The translations under genes and the position numbers were made by a program. Below, piece after piece: positions 8,045 to 15,477 of a stretch of DNA of 26,987 nt. Within the stretch, counting starts at the first letter, position 1; each line of letters starts with the position of its first letter. This stretch comes from CAIVAT01 sp964355945 (GTDB lineage Bacteria > Bacteroidota > Bacteroidia > Bacteroidales > FEN-979), in assembly GCA_964355945.1 (NCBI GenBank), contig CAYHGE010000049.1, positions 1-26,987 of the forward strand. The letters run 5' to 3'. The notes under the pieces were generated by a model that did no database searches, was not told the origin of the DNA, and saw nothing but the letters and a program-made list of their open reading frames with translations.

Positions 8045-8503
8045 ATGTCCCATCCTGATCAGCGAATAGTCGATTTCATCGGGGAACATCATATTTTTAC
8101 GATTGCCGTTTCGCGCGATAACCAGCCCTGGTGTGCAACCTGTTATTATGTTTACCTGGAGGAGGAGAACCATTTTATTTTCACCTCCGACCACGAAACA
8201 CGCCATATTCGCGATGTGGTGGAGGGAAACAACTACCGGGTTGCAGGGACCATCGCCCTTGAAACCAAAATTGTCGGCAGGATTCGGGGGATACAGTTTA
8301 CAGGTGATATCGCTGTACCCGGGACCCCTGCGTTAAAACGCAGGGCTAAAACAGACTATCTCAGGCGTTTTCCGATTGCCCGCCTGATGCCCAATCTGCA
8401 CCTTTGGGTTTTGCAACCCGATTTTATTAAGATGACCGACAATCGCCTGGGCTTTGGGAAAAAGCAAATCTGGACAGCCGGCGAAGCCCCAACTTCGGGA
8501 TAA
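8045..8503 (+). CDS. YhbP/UPF0306-like protein, pyridoxamine-phosphate-oxidase fold
   Basis: A 152-residue cytoplasmic protein of the split-barrel flavin-binding fold, most like E. coli YhbP (UPF0306). Seen: IFTIAVSRDNQPWCATCYYVY (17-37), typical of the fold's first strands; HIRDVVEGNNYRVAGTI (54-70); GIQFTGDI (82-89); RRFPIAR (107-113); and the distinctive C-terminal TDNRLGFGKKQIW (131-143), which matches the YhbP ending from memory. The biochemical role of this family is not established; FMN or heme binding occurs in relatives. The ATG follows the upstream TAA after 2 bp, so it is probably co-transcribed with the 1121-residue outer-membrane protein, although no functional link is evident. 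Confidence 0.82.
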   Translation: MSHPDQRIVDFIGEHHIFTIAVSRDNQPWCATCYYVYLEEENHFIFTSDHETRHIRDVVEGNNYRVAGTIALETKIVGRIRGIQFTGDIAVPGTPALKRRAKTDYLRRFPIARLMPNLHLWVLQPDFIKMTDNRLGFGKKQIWTAGEAPTSG

Positions 8504-8712
8504 CAGACCCCTAAACTGAATTATCAAAGTATATGTTTTTTTAATTCAGGCATTTACCCTTGTTATCCACCCTGGTGTTAATAACTAAATTGGCCGGAAC
8601 CCATCGTTCGTTGTATCTTGCTGCATCAAAATTTCTCCCGACATTTTATTGGAAAGTTCGCAAGAACAATCAGTTAACAAAATCAGAACATAACAGTTAA
8701 TCCTGTTCATGC
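8504..8712 (+). promoter_or_regulatory. Leader/promoter region of the class II ribonucleotide reductase
   Basis: A 209-bp region without a gene. TATCTTGC at 8614-8621 loosely resembles a -7 box with a TTG at 8590-8592 spaced 21 bp upstream. TTATCCACC at 8563-8571 matches 8 of 9 bases of the DnaA-box consensus TTATCCACA. GTTAT (8562-8566) and ATAAC (8581-8585) form inverted ends around it. I find no B12-box sequence of a cobalamin riboswitch and no NrdR box. Confidence 0.35.
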
Positions 8713-11400
8713 ATGGAAAAAAACACGGTTATTAATACGGAAATCAACACGGAAATGGATCCTAAGACAGACTATTACAATGAAGTACTGGCGAAAAGAA
8801 TCCGTCCAAAAATGACGATTGAAGCATCAGAGATGAAAGAGATAATTACAAAAGAACCTGCACGGAAAATTTATTCGTTTGCAGAGGTTATAGAAAAATC
8901 AACAGCCTATTTTAATGGAGACAGCCTTGCCGCCAGTGTATGGGCCAACAAGTATGCCCTGAAGAATTCAGAAGGACATCTGTTTGAATTAACACCCGAC
9001 GATATGCATCGCCGGATTGCCCGGGAAATCGCCCGCATCGAAAAAAGATACCCCAATCCCATGAGCGAGGATGAACTTTTTGAACTCATGCGGAATTTCA
9101 AATACATCGTTCCCCAGGGAAGCCCGATGGCTGGTATCGGCAACGATTTTCAGATCGGATCCCTTTCGAACTGCTTTGTGATTGGCAACGAAGGTGCATC
9201 CGATTCTTATGGTGCCATCATGAAAACTGATGAAGAACAGGTTCAGCTGATGAAACGCAGGGGCGGGGTAGGCCATGACCTGTCGCACATCCGTCCCAAA
9301 TACAGTGAAGTTAAAAACAGTGCGCTCACCTCCACCGGAATCGTTCCCTTCATGGAGCGATATTCAAATTCAACCCGCGAAGTGGCACAGGAAGGCCGGC
9401 GTGGTGCACTGATGCTCAGCATCTCCATCGCTCATCCTGATGCAGAACATTTTATCGATGCAAAACTGGAAGCCGGAAAGGTGACCGGAGCCAATATTTC
9501 TGTCAAGATCACTGATGAATTCATGCAGGCCGTGATCAGTGATACGGAATTTGTTCAGCGATATCCGGTTGATTCTCAGGATCCTACAGTCAGAAGGCCA
9601 ATGAAAGCCCGCGAACTTTGGAATAAAATCGTCTACAATGCCTGGAAATCAGCTGAACCCGGAATCCTTTTCTGGGATACCATCATCCGTGAATCGATTC
9701 CCGATTGTTATGCCGACCTTGGTTTTCGCACGGTATCCACAAACCCCTGCGGCGAAATCCCCCTCTGTACCTACGACAGCTGCCGCCTCCTGGCCATCAA
9801 CCTCTACAACTATGTTGACAAGCCTTTTACTGCTGAAGCCAGCTTCGACTCCGGGCTCTTTATTTCGCATATTCACAAGGCTCAGCGAATGATGGATGAC
9901 ATCATCGACCTGGAACTTGAAAAAATTGACCGGATACTCGAAAAAATTGAAAGAGATCCTGAATGTGAAGAGATCAAGGTCAGGGAACGAAATATGTGGC
10001 TGAATATCAAGAAAAAAGCTATCCAGGGTCGAAGGACCGGTTTTGGTATCACCGCTGAAGGAGATATGCTGGCAGCCCTGGGTACCCGATATGGAACCGA
10101 TGATGCAACAGATTTCTCCGTCGAAGTGCATAAAATCCTGGCCATCGAAGCATACCGTTCCTCCGTAATCATGGCGAAAGAACGTGGCCCCTTTCCGATT
10201 TATGATACAGCGCGCGAAAAAAATAATCCGTTCATTCAGCGGATGAAAGATGCAGCGCCCGATGTCTATGCAGATATGGCCGTCACAGGTCGCAGAAACA
10301 TTGCCATGCTTACCATTGCTCCAACAGGTTCGGTGAGCATCCTTACCCAAACCACTTCAGGTCTTGAGCCAGTTTTTGCCGTGAACTACAAACGTCGCCG
10401 CAAGGTCAATCCCAATGATAAAAACGTTAAAATCACCTTTAAAGATGAGGTGGGCGATACCTGGGAAGAGTATCACGTTTTTCACCATAACTTCATAACC
10501 TGGCTCACTGTCAATGGGTTCAATGTGGAGGAGGTTTCACACATGCCCGAAAAAGAACTCAAAGCGATCATTAAGCAATCACCGTTTTACAAGGCAACAG
10601 CCAATGATGTTGACTGGGTGGCCAAGGTGAAAATGCAGGGAGCTGTTCAGAAATGGGTCGATCACTCCATCAGTGTTACAGTCAATGTACCCAATGATGC
10701 GAAAGAGGAGATGATCAGCACCATCTATGAAACCGCATGGAATGTTGGCTGCAAGGGGATGACGGTGTATCGCGATGGCTCCCGTTCCGGTGTGCTTGTA
10801 AACAGCGACTCCAAGGACAAGAAGAAGAAGGACAAAGGCGATGAATTTGTTGAAACCACCGCACCCCACCGGCCCGACAGACTTGAAGCCGATATCGTTC
10901 GCTTTCAGAACGATCATGAAAAATGGATCGCCGTGGTGGGCATCCTGAATGGCCGCCCTTATGAAATATTTACCGGGGTCGCCGAAGATTTCTGGGTTCC
11001 GGCATGGGTTCAGAAGGGATGGATCGTTAAGTCCCGCCCCGATGGCGTCGGATCGCGGTATGACTTTCAGTTCGAAGACCGCCAGGGTTACAAAATTACG
11101 ATAGAAGCCCTTTCGCGATCGTTCAACAAGGAGTACTGGAACTATGCAAAGTTGATCTCAGGAATTTTAAGACATGGGATGCCGCTGCCTTTCGTGGTCA
11201 ATATAATCTCCAAGCTTAATTTTGAGGTTGATTCCATCAATACCTGGAAGAACGGAATTGAGCGTGCATTGAAGAAATTCATCCCTGATGGAACTAAAGC
11301 GGCTGAGCATAAATGTCCCAAATGCAAAGATCCAAACGGATTAATTTACCAGGAAGGATGCCTGGTATGCAAAAGCTGCGGCTATTCCCATTGCGGATAG
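8713..11400 (+). CDS. nrdJ: Adenosylcobalamin-dependent (class II) ribonucleoside reductase
   Basis: An 895-residue class II ribonucleotide reductase that makes deoxyribonucleotides using a radical generated from adenosylcobalamin, so it needs neither oxygen nor a small subunit. Seen: LSNCFVIGN with redox C154; VSTNPCGEIPLC with N344, radical C346 and E348; IAPTGSVSILTQTTSGLEP (535-553), the phosphate-binding region; GCKGMTVYRDGSR near 679-691; a lysine-rich linker DKKKKDKGD (702-710); a C-terminal domain; and a zinc-ribbon tail with C868, C871, C883, C886, C889 and C894. The N terminus has a small NTE repeat (INTEINTEM). Start at ATG 8713; the ATG at 8709 is out of frame. No intein is present at the active-site motifs. 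Its stop lies 11 bp from that of the convergent START-domain gene. Confidence 0.96.
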   Translation: MEKNTVINTEINTEMDPKTDYYNEVLAKRIRPKMTIEASEMKEIITKEPARKIYSFAEVIEKSTAYFNGDSLAASVWANKYALKNSEGHLFELTPDDMHRRIAREIARIEKRYPNPMSEDELFELMRNFKYIVPQGSPMAGIGNDFQIGSLSNCFVIGNEGASDSYGAIMKTDEEQVQLMKRRGGVGHDLSHIRPKYSEVKNSALTSTGIVPFMERYSNSTREVAQEGRRGALMLSISIAHPDAEHFIDAKLEAGKVTGANISVKITDEFMQAVISDTEFVQRYPVDSQDPTVRRPMKARELWNKIVYNAWKSAEPGILFWDTIIRESIPDCYADLGFRTVSTNPCGEIPLCTYDSCRLLAINLYNYVDKPFTAEASFDSGLFISHIHKAQRMMDDIIDLELEKIDRILEKIERDPECEEIKVRERNMWLNIKKKAIQGRRTGFGITAEGDMLAALGTRYGTDDATDFSVEVHKILAIEAYRSSVIMAKERGPFPIYDTAREKNNPFIQRMKDAAPDVYADMAVTGRRNIAMLTIAPTGSVSILTQTTSGLEPVFAVNYKRRRKVNPNDKNVKITFKDEVGDTWEEYHVFHHNFITWLTVNGFNVEEVSHMPEKELKAIIKQSPFYKATANDVDWVAKVKMQGAVQKWVDHSISVTVNVPNDAKEEMISTIYETAWNVGCKGMTVYRDGSRSGVLVNSDSKDKKKKDKGDEFVETTAPHRPDRLEADIVRFQNDHEKWIAVVGILNGRPYEIFTGVAEDFWVPAWVQKGWIVKSRPDGVGSRYDFQFEDRQGYKITIEALSRSFNKEYWNYAKLISGILRHGMPLPFVVNIISKLNFEVDSINTWKNGIERALKKFIPDGTKAAEHKCPKCKDPNGLIYQEGCLVCKSCGYSHCG

Positions 11401-11411
11401 CCACTTCAGTG

Positions 11412-12026
11412 TTATTTTTCCATTTGCTGCTTTACCCCGCCAATGACCTTTAACGGGGAGTCAACAATGACCATGTTGGAGAGCCAGTCAGGAATACTCC
11501 CGGCCGGGTCAACACAACCTTCAAGTTCCACATGCGCAGTTCCTTTGCCAGTGGGCTTGATGGTCCAGGTTTGACGATAATCCTTGATGCGCACCATCCC
11601 CGTGACTTCAGGCATGAGCCCCGGAAGCGGGCCCGCAATGATCTTCCGCACCCCTGTTGCCTGATCGATTGTTACGGTGACATTCACACACAGGTCGCGG
11701 TCTGTTACCGGCCATGGTAAATCATAAACAAGGTAATACTGCGCCCGTTTATCCTTTTCATAAACCAACACCTTGATCTGGTTAAGGTTCTTGTCCCACC
11801 AGTCGGTGTGGTTCACATCTTCAATCATGGCGTAAACCTTTTCTGCCGGTGCATTGATTTCCGTAATCCCTTTATATGATTTAACAGACTTGCCGGTCTC
11901 CTTCCTTGTATATATTTTTATCCCTTCCTTTTCTTTTATAAACTCCCAGGATTGAGCAGATGAGGAATTCGAAAACGCCATGATCATGTAAAACAAAAGA
12001 CTGAACCTATTTACCGGATAATTCAT
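11412..12026 (-). CDS. Exported START-domain (SRPBCC) protein
   Basis: A 204-residue protein with a signal peptide (about 1-24, SNSSSA before QSWEF) followed by a single START/SRPBCC lipid-binding domain. Seen: WEFIKEKEGIKIYTRK at about 27-42, YKGITEINAPAEKVYAMIED near 51-70, WPVTDRDLCVNVTV, and SIPDWLSNMVIVDSPLKVI near the end, an arrangement typical of bacterial START proteins. Members bind hydrophobic ligands such as lipids or sterol-like molecules; the ligand here is unknown. It begins 2 bp after the stop of the 25-residue-repeat protein, so the two are probably co-transcribed with the radical SAM gene upstream. Location is periplasmic or outer-membrane associated by inference from the signal peptide; there is no lipobox cysteine. 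Confidence 0.85.
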   Translation of the reverse strand: MNYPVNRFSLLFYMIMAFSNSSSAQSWEFIKEKEGIKIYTRKETGKSVKSYKGITEINAPAEKVYAMIEDVNHTDWWDKNLNQIKVLVYEKDKRAQYYLVYDLPWPVTDRDLCVNVTVTIDQATGVRKIIAGPLPGLMPEVTGMVRIKDYRQTWTIKPTGKGTAHVELEGCVDPAGSIPDWLSNMVIVDSPLKVIGGVKQQMEK

Positions 12027-12028
12027 CG

Positions 12029-12433
12029 TTAAAACTTCTTCTTGTGGTAATCAAATGTCGTATTGTCGCGCAGGTCTTTGATTCTTTTTGCAATAAGTAC
12101 AAATGCCTCCATCTTGTTTTTATAAAACCAGTCGATGGCAGATTGTCTGCCGTGACAGGCCTCGGCAAATACCGCCAGAAAGGGGTGATTGTTTGCCCTC
12201 AGCCATTGGTATGCCTTCAGATTCTCGTCAATGGCTGCATCAAATGCTGCAAGGTGGAAATATTTATTCTGAAAGAGCCAGGTAGTAGCCTCTTCGCTGC
12301 CCCTGATTGCATGACCCAGGGCTGCAACTTCCGGAAAACCATTGCTGATAAGCCAGCCGGCAATTTCCTGGTTGTCAATGACTACCTCCCCAAATGCCAG
12401 CCAGATTTTCGCAGGGTAATACAAGCTTTCCAT
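12029..12433 (-). CDS. Unknown protein built of four 25-residue repeats
   Basis: A 134-residue protein of no family I recognise. It contains four consecutive units of exactly 25 residues, beginning at about residue 24: IAGWLISNGFPEV.., ATTWLFQNKYFHL.., AYQWLRANNHPFL.. and AIDWFYKNKMEAF... Each has W at position 4, N at position 8 and small or hydrophobic residues with a helical spacing afterwards, and a partial unit (FGEVVIDNQE) precedes them. This looks like a small all-helical repeat solenoid. There is no signal peptide or membrane segment, so it is probably cytoplasmic. It sits 21 bp after the radical SAM gene and 2 bp before the START gene. A scaffold or binding role for a partner is only inference. 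Confidence 0.7.
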   Translation of the reverse strand: MESLYYPAKIWLAFGEVVIDNQEIAGWLISNGFPEVAALGHAIRGSEEATTWLFQNKYFHLAAFDAAIDENLKAYQWLRANNHPFLAVFAEACHGRQSAIDWFYKNKMEAFVLIAKRIKDLRDNTTFDYHKKKF

Positions 12434-12454
12434 GGGAATGATGGTTTGTTGGGA

Positions 12455-13234
12455 TTATTGATATACCTGAACTTTTATACCGGCTTTCCTGACTTTATCT
12501 GCAATTAAATCCAATTCACTCAAAGCTATTTTTTCAAGGCTGTGAAGGGGTGTGGCACGGGCAATAGGATAGATCATCACCAGTTTTGGATGGATGGCTG
12601 TCAACAATCCGATCCAATCCTCAACCTCCCCGGCAGCAGTATTGTCAACAACCTCCCCCTTATAGGTGCCACGAAGAAACATGCTCTGGATAATAAGCGC
12701 TCCATCGAATTTTTTCAGCAGATCAATCAGCCCTGCAAAATCAACCGGTTCAACAGGATTGTTGATCAGGTTGAACAACTTCTCAGAACCGGCATCCAGC
12801 TTGAGTATATTGTTGTCAAGTTTTTTCAGGGCTGCAAAAACAGCGGGATCGCTGATCCTGGTGGCATTGGACAACACGGTAACTTTTGAAGCAGGAACAT
12901 ACTGATCACGCAGTACAAGGGTATCCTCAACAATTCCGGCAAACTCGGGGTGCAATGTGGGTTCACCATTTCCAGCATAAGTGATGGCGTCCGGAAAATG
13001 CTCATCTGCAACTAATTGCAGGAGTCGTTGTTCAAGGTAACCACGCACCTCCGTACGCGATGGAAACTCAGGATGAGAGGCCTGGACAGGGGGTGTCCAC
13101 CCACATTCACAATAAATGCAATTAAATGAACAGTATTTCGAATGAAGCGGGAGCAGATTAATCCCCAGAGATAATCCCAGACGCCTGCTGCGCACAGGAC
13201 CGAAAATCACATCTTGAAACAGAAATCCGGACAT
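12455..13234 (-). CDS. Radical SAM protein (COG0731-like Fe-S oxidoreductase)
   Basis: A 259-residue radical S-adenosylmethionine enzyme. Seen: FGPVRSRRLGLSLGINLLP (11-29), then the cluster motif CSFNCIYC (C35, C39, C42) that binds the 4Fe-4S cluster, ITYAGNGEPTLHPEF (84-98) resembling the SAM-contacting GGEP motif, and SNATRI and YPIARATPLHSLEKI further on. This N-terminal arrangement is that of the COG0731 group, related to wybutosine-synthesis radical SAM proteins, but the substrate is unknown and the protein is shorter than tRNA-modifying TYW1. It has no C-terminal extra Fe-S domain. It is the first gene of the minus-strand run ending in the START protein. An imperfect -7 box (GAATTTTG, minus strand, 13251-13258) lies 16 nt upstream. 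Confidence 0.88.
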   Translation of the reverse strand: MSGFLFQDVIFGPVRSRRLGLSLGINLLPLHSKYCSFNCIYCECGWTPPVQASHPEFPSRTEVRGYLEQRLLQLVADEHFPDAITYAGNGEPTLHPEFAGIVEDTLVLRDQYVPASKVTVLSNATRISDPAVFAALKKLDNNILKLDAGSEKLFNLINNPVEPVDFAGLIDLLKKFDGALIIQSMFLRGTYKGEVVDNTAAGEVEDWIGLLTAIHPKLVMIYPIARATPLHSLEKIALSELDLIADKVRKAGIKVQVYQ

Positions 13235-13448
13235 CTTGTTAATTTATCTGCAAAATTCCACATTTCCGCCTGCAAATCCTAATGATGATTTTAATAAATA
13301 AATACACCCACAGGCAACCTGTACTTTATTCCAGTGTCTATTTTTCAACTTCATATTGTCATGTAATAAGTCCGGCAAACCGATTATTCCCGGATTGGCA
13401 AGTGTGGCTGTGAATGTTAGTTTTTTTGGTTATTCTATTTTACGGGGT

Positions 13449-13478
13449 ACAGCCGCTGTTGAATTCAATAGCGGCTGT
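13449..13478. repeat. 30-bp near-perfect palindrome
   Basis: The left half ACAGCCGCTGTTGAA (13449-13463) and right half TTCAATAGCGGCTGT (13464-13478) are reverse complements at 14 of 15 positions. As RNA it would form a strong hairpin. It is not followed by a T-run on either strand, so it does not look like an ordinary intrinsic terminator. It lies about 45 bp upstream of the nucleotidase start, which could make it an operator. Confidence 0.8.
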
Positions 13479-13504
13479 TACTTTTAGAAATTGTCGCTGT
13501 TGTT

Positions 13505-13520
13505 TTGTACTTTTGTACAA
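13505..13520 (+). promoter_or_regulatory. -7 box TACTTTTG inside a TTGTAC/GTACAA dyad
   Basis: TACTTTTG at 13508-13515 matches TAnnTTTG. It is embedded in TTGTAC (13505-13510) and GTACAA (13515-13520), an inverted repeat around TTTT. Transcription would start near 13519-13522, so the mRNA would be leaderless if translation starts at 13521 or have a leader of about 10 nt if it starts at ATG 13530. Confidence 0.5.
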
Positions 13521-14966
13521 ATGAAATCAATGAACAAAATATATTCGATACTGCTGGCAGGAATGTTGTTCCTGCTATCCTTTTCAGGCCTTGCCCAGGG
13601 CAAACAGACAGAGATCATCATCCTGCATACCAACGATATGCATTCCAAAATCGACAATATGGCCAGGCTGGCCTACCTTGCCGACAGTCTGAAAAAGATA
13701 CATCCGTTTGTCTTCCTGGTATCAGCGGGTGATAACTTTACCGGGAACCCTGTTGTTGACATGGTCCCCGACAAAGGTTACCCAATGATCGACCTGATGA
13801 ACCGCTGTGGTTTTGAAGTGTCAGCCATGGGAAACCACGAATTTGATATGGGGCAAACACTACTCAGGAAGCGCATGAGCCAGGCAAAATTTCCGTTCAT
13901 CAGCTGTAACATGGACGGGTCGGATGCAGTGGTCGGCCAACTGAGGCCTTACACCATTTTTAAGGCTGGCAACGATATCTCTATTGCCATGCTTGGGATT
14001 ATCCAGCTCGACGACAATGGCCTTCCAAGCGCTCATCCCTCAAACATGAAAGATGTCAAATTCGTCAATGGACTTACCAAAGCCCGGGAATTTGCATGGC
14101 TGAAAAAAGAGAACAATATCTTCATTGCCTTGTCGCACCTGGGATTGGATGATGATATCCGGCTGGCCGATTCGATGCCTCAGATCGATGTGATCATTGG
14201 GGGTCACTCCCACACGTTGCTTAACCAGCCCCGATTTGCCAACGGTGTGATGATTGTACAGGCAGGCGCTCATCTGGCTTATGTCGGGAAGACGACGCTG
14301 TGGGTGGAAAATGGTAAGATCACCACCCGGAATGATGAAGTAATTCCTTTTTCAATACTGAAAAGTGAAGACCGGGGAGTCAGGGCGCTCATTGATATGT
14401 ATAATAACACCCCGGAATTCAATAAGATAGTAGGAACAACCGAGAGTCCAATTGTTGGTGAGGATGAACTTGGAAGCCTGATGACCGATGCGCTGACCAA
14501 CCAGGTGAAAGTCGATTTTGCATTTCAAAACCGGGGAGGCATCAGGGTCCCGTCATTATCTGCAGGGGCGATCACCCTCAAAGATATTTACAAACTCGAC
14601 CCGTTCAACAACCAGGTGGTCATTTATTCCATGACTGCCGATGAGATAAAGTCCCTGATTTGTTATGGATATCAGCATGAAAAAGGCATTGATCTGCAGG
14701 TGTCAGGTATGATGTACCAGGTGACCGACGACGGAAATAACCAGTGTAAATCTGTTGAAATGACAGACATGTCGGGGAAACCCCTGGATCCCGCGGCGGA
14801 GTATTCTGTTGCCATGAACAATTATATGTCATCCACCTATAAATTTGATCATAAAGACCAGGGAACGGTTTCAACATTAACCACCACTGAAGCGCTGATC
14901 AGGTATCTTGGGGTGTCAGGGAAAATAAATTATAAGGGAGTCAAACGGGCAACCATCATCCGATAA
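13521..14966 (+). CDS. Secreted 5'-nucleotidase/metallophosphatase (UshA family)
   Basis: A 481-residue two-domain 5'-nucleotidase that removes phosphate from extracellular nucleotides, supplying nucleosides and phosphate. Seen: signal peptide (about 1-26, SGLAQ before GKQTE); metallophosphatase domain with ILHTNDMHS (D39, H41), SAGDNFTGNP (D71), MGNHEFDMG (N105, H106), ALSHLG (H206) and IIGGHSHT (H229, H231); and a C-terminal 5'-nucleotidase domain with FQNRGGIR (R338) and NNYMSSTYKFD (433-443) forming the nucleotide pocket. Both domains are in one chain, as in UshA. The frame stays open to 13491 with a TTG, but the promoter and signal peptide favour ATG 13521 or 13530. No lipobox or T9SS tail, so it is probably periplasmic. 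It appears monocistronic, with its own divergent promoter region. Confidence 0.92.
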   Translation: MKSMNKIYSILLAGMLFLLSFSGLAQGKQTEIIILHTNDMHSKIDNMARLAYLADSLKKIHPFVFLVSAGDNFTGNPVVDMVPDKGYPMIDLMNRCGFEVSAMGNHEFDMGQTLLRKRMSQAKFPFISCNMDGSDAVVGQLRPYTIFKAGNDISIAMLGIIQLDDNGLPSAHPSNMKDVKFVNGLTKAREFAWLKKENNIFIALSHLGLDDDIRLADSMPQIDVIIGGHSHTLLNQPRFANGVMIVQAGAHLAYVGKTTLWVENGKITTRNDEVIPFSILKSEDRGVRALIDMYNNTPEFNKIVGTTESPIVGEDELGSLMTDALTNQVKVDFAFQNRGGIRVPSLSAGAITLKDIYKLDPFNNQVVIYSMTADEIKSLICYGYQHEKGIDLQVSGMMYQVTDDGNNQCKSVEMTDMSGKPLDPAAEYSVAMNNYMSSTYKFDHKDQGTVSTLTTTEALIRYLGVSGKINYKGVKRATIIR

Positions 14967-14986
14967 AAAATGTATCTTTACCATCA

Positions 14987-14994
14987 TAATTTTG
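14987..14994 (+). promoter_or_regulatory. Candidate -7 box, TAATTTTG
   Basis: TAATTTTG matches TAnnTTTG and lies 54 nt before the ATG at 15049. The in-frame TTG at 14992 falls within this box, which argues against the longer reading frame. No -33 TTTG is evident. Confidence 0.45.
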
Positions 14995-15048
14995 TTGTGG
15001 TTTCTATGTTTTTTTAAACTAAAACAGGGAATAATACTCCTTTATCCG

Positions 15049-15465
15049 ATGGAAAATTATCTGAAAAGATCGATCAGTCTGAATGATGCAGAACGAATGG
15101 TCAAGGCAGCCATTGCTAAAGCATCGGAACTTCACCTCACCATTTCTGTCACCATTGTCGATGAAAGCGGGGTCATTAAGTGTTTTGCCAGGATGGACAA
15201 TGCCCCGCTTATTTCAGTTGATGCCTCACGAAAGAAAGCAATTACGGCGGTTGGCTTCGGAATGCCGACTGGTGAATCATGGTTTAATTTTATCAAAGAT
15301 GATCCTATCCTCCGTGAAGGTGTGCATGATTTCTGTGATTTCATGCTGATGGGGGGCGGAATACCTGTTACCGCAGATAACCAGGTAATAGGAGCCATAG
15401 GCATCAGTGGCGGACATTATTCAACGGATGAGCAATGTGCCCGGGCTGGTCTGGGCGCCTTATAA
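15049..15465 (+). CDS. GlcG/HbpS-like (heme-binding protein family) protein
   Basis: A 138-residue protein of the GlcG/HbpS family, small proteins of a profilin-like fold; some members bind heme or degrade it and some act as sensors. Seen: SVTIVDESGVIKCFARMDNAPLIS (33-56), the family's VVDxxGxxxxxxRMDxA signature; SRKKAITAVGFGMPT near 60-74; GGGIPV (101-106); and the C-terminal QVIGAIGISGGHYSTDEQCARAG. No signal peptide, so cytoplasmic. Start at ATG 15049; an upstream TTG frame would overlap the promoter. Only 12 bp separate it from the hybrid histidine kinase, so the two are very probably one operon. In Streptomyces an HbpS protein controls the SenS kinase, which makes a sensory role here plausible but unproven. 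Confidence 0.85.
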   Translation: MENYLKRSISLNDAERMVKAAIAKASELHLTISVTIVDESGVIKCFARMDNAPLISVDASRKKAITAVGFGMPTGESWFNFIKDDPILREGVHDFCDFMLMGGGIPVTADNQVIGAIGISGGHYSTDEQCARAGLGAL

Positions 15466-15477
15466 ACCACCTGTCAG

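Larger units (their letters stand above)
13235..13520. other. Divergent intergenic region between radical SAM and 5'-nucleotidase genes
   Basis: 286 bp with no gene I can support. It holds a 30-bp near-perfect palindrome (13449-13478) and, immediately before the nucleotidase start, a dyad that overlaps a -7 box (13505-13520). The remaining AT-rich sequence shows nothing recognisable. Confidence 0.6.

Noticed and set aside
8504..8712. Cobalamin riboswitch before the B12-dependent reductase
   Set aside because: No B12-box core and no long structured leader could be found; the region is short and AT-rich.
9649..10350. Minus-strand 233-codon open frame within the ribonucleotide reductase
   Set aside because: It is antisense to strongly conserved class II reductase motifs and has no recognisable domain.
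8713..11400. Possible intein in nrdJ (the N terminus even spells INTEIN)
   Set aside because: The letters are chance in a short NTE repeat; the active-site motifs that usually host inteins are uninterrupted and no Hint or homing-endonuclease motif is seen.
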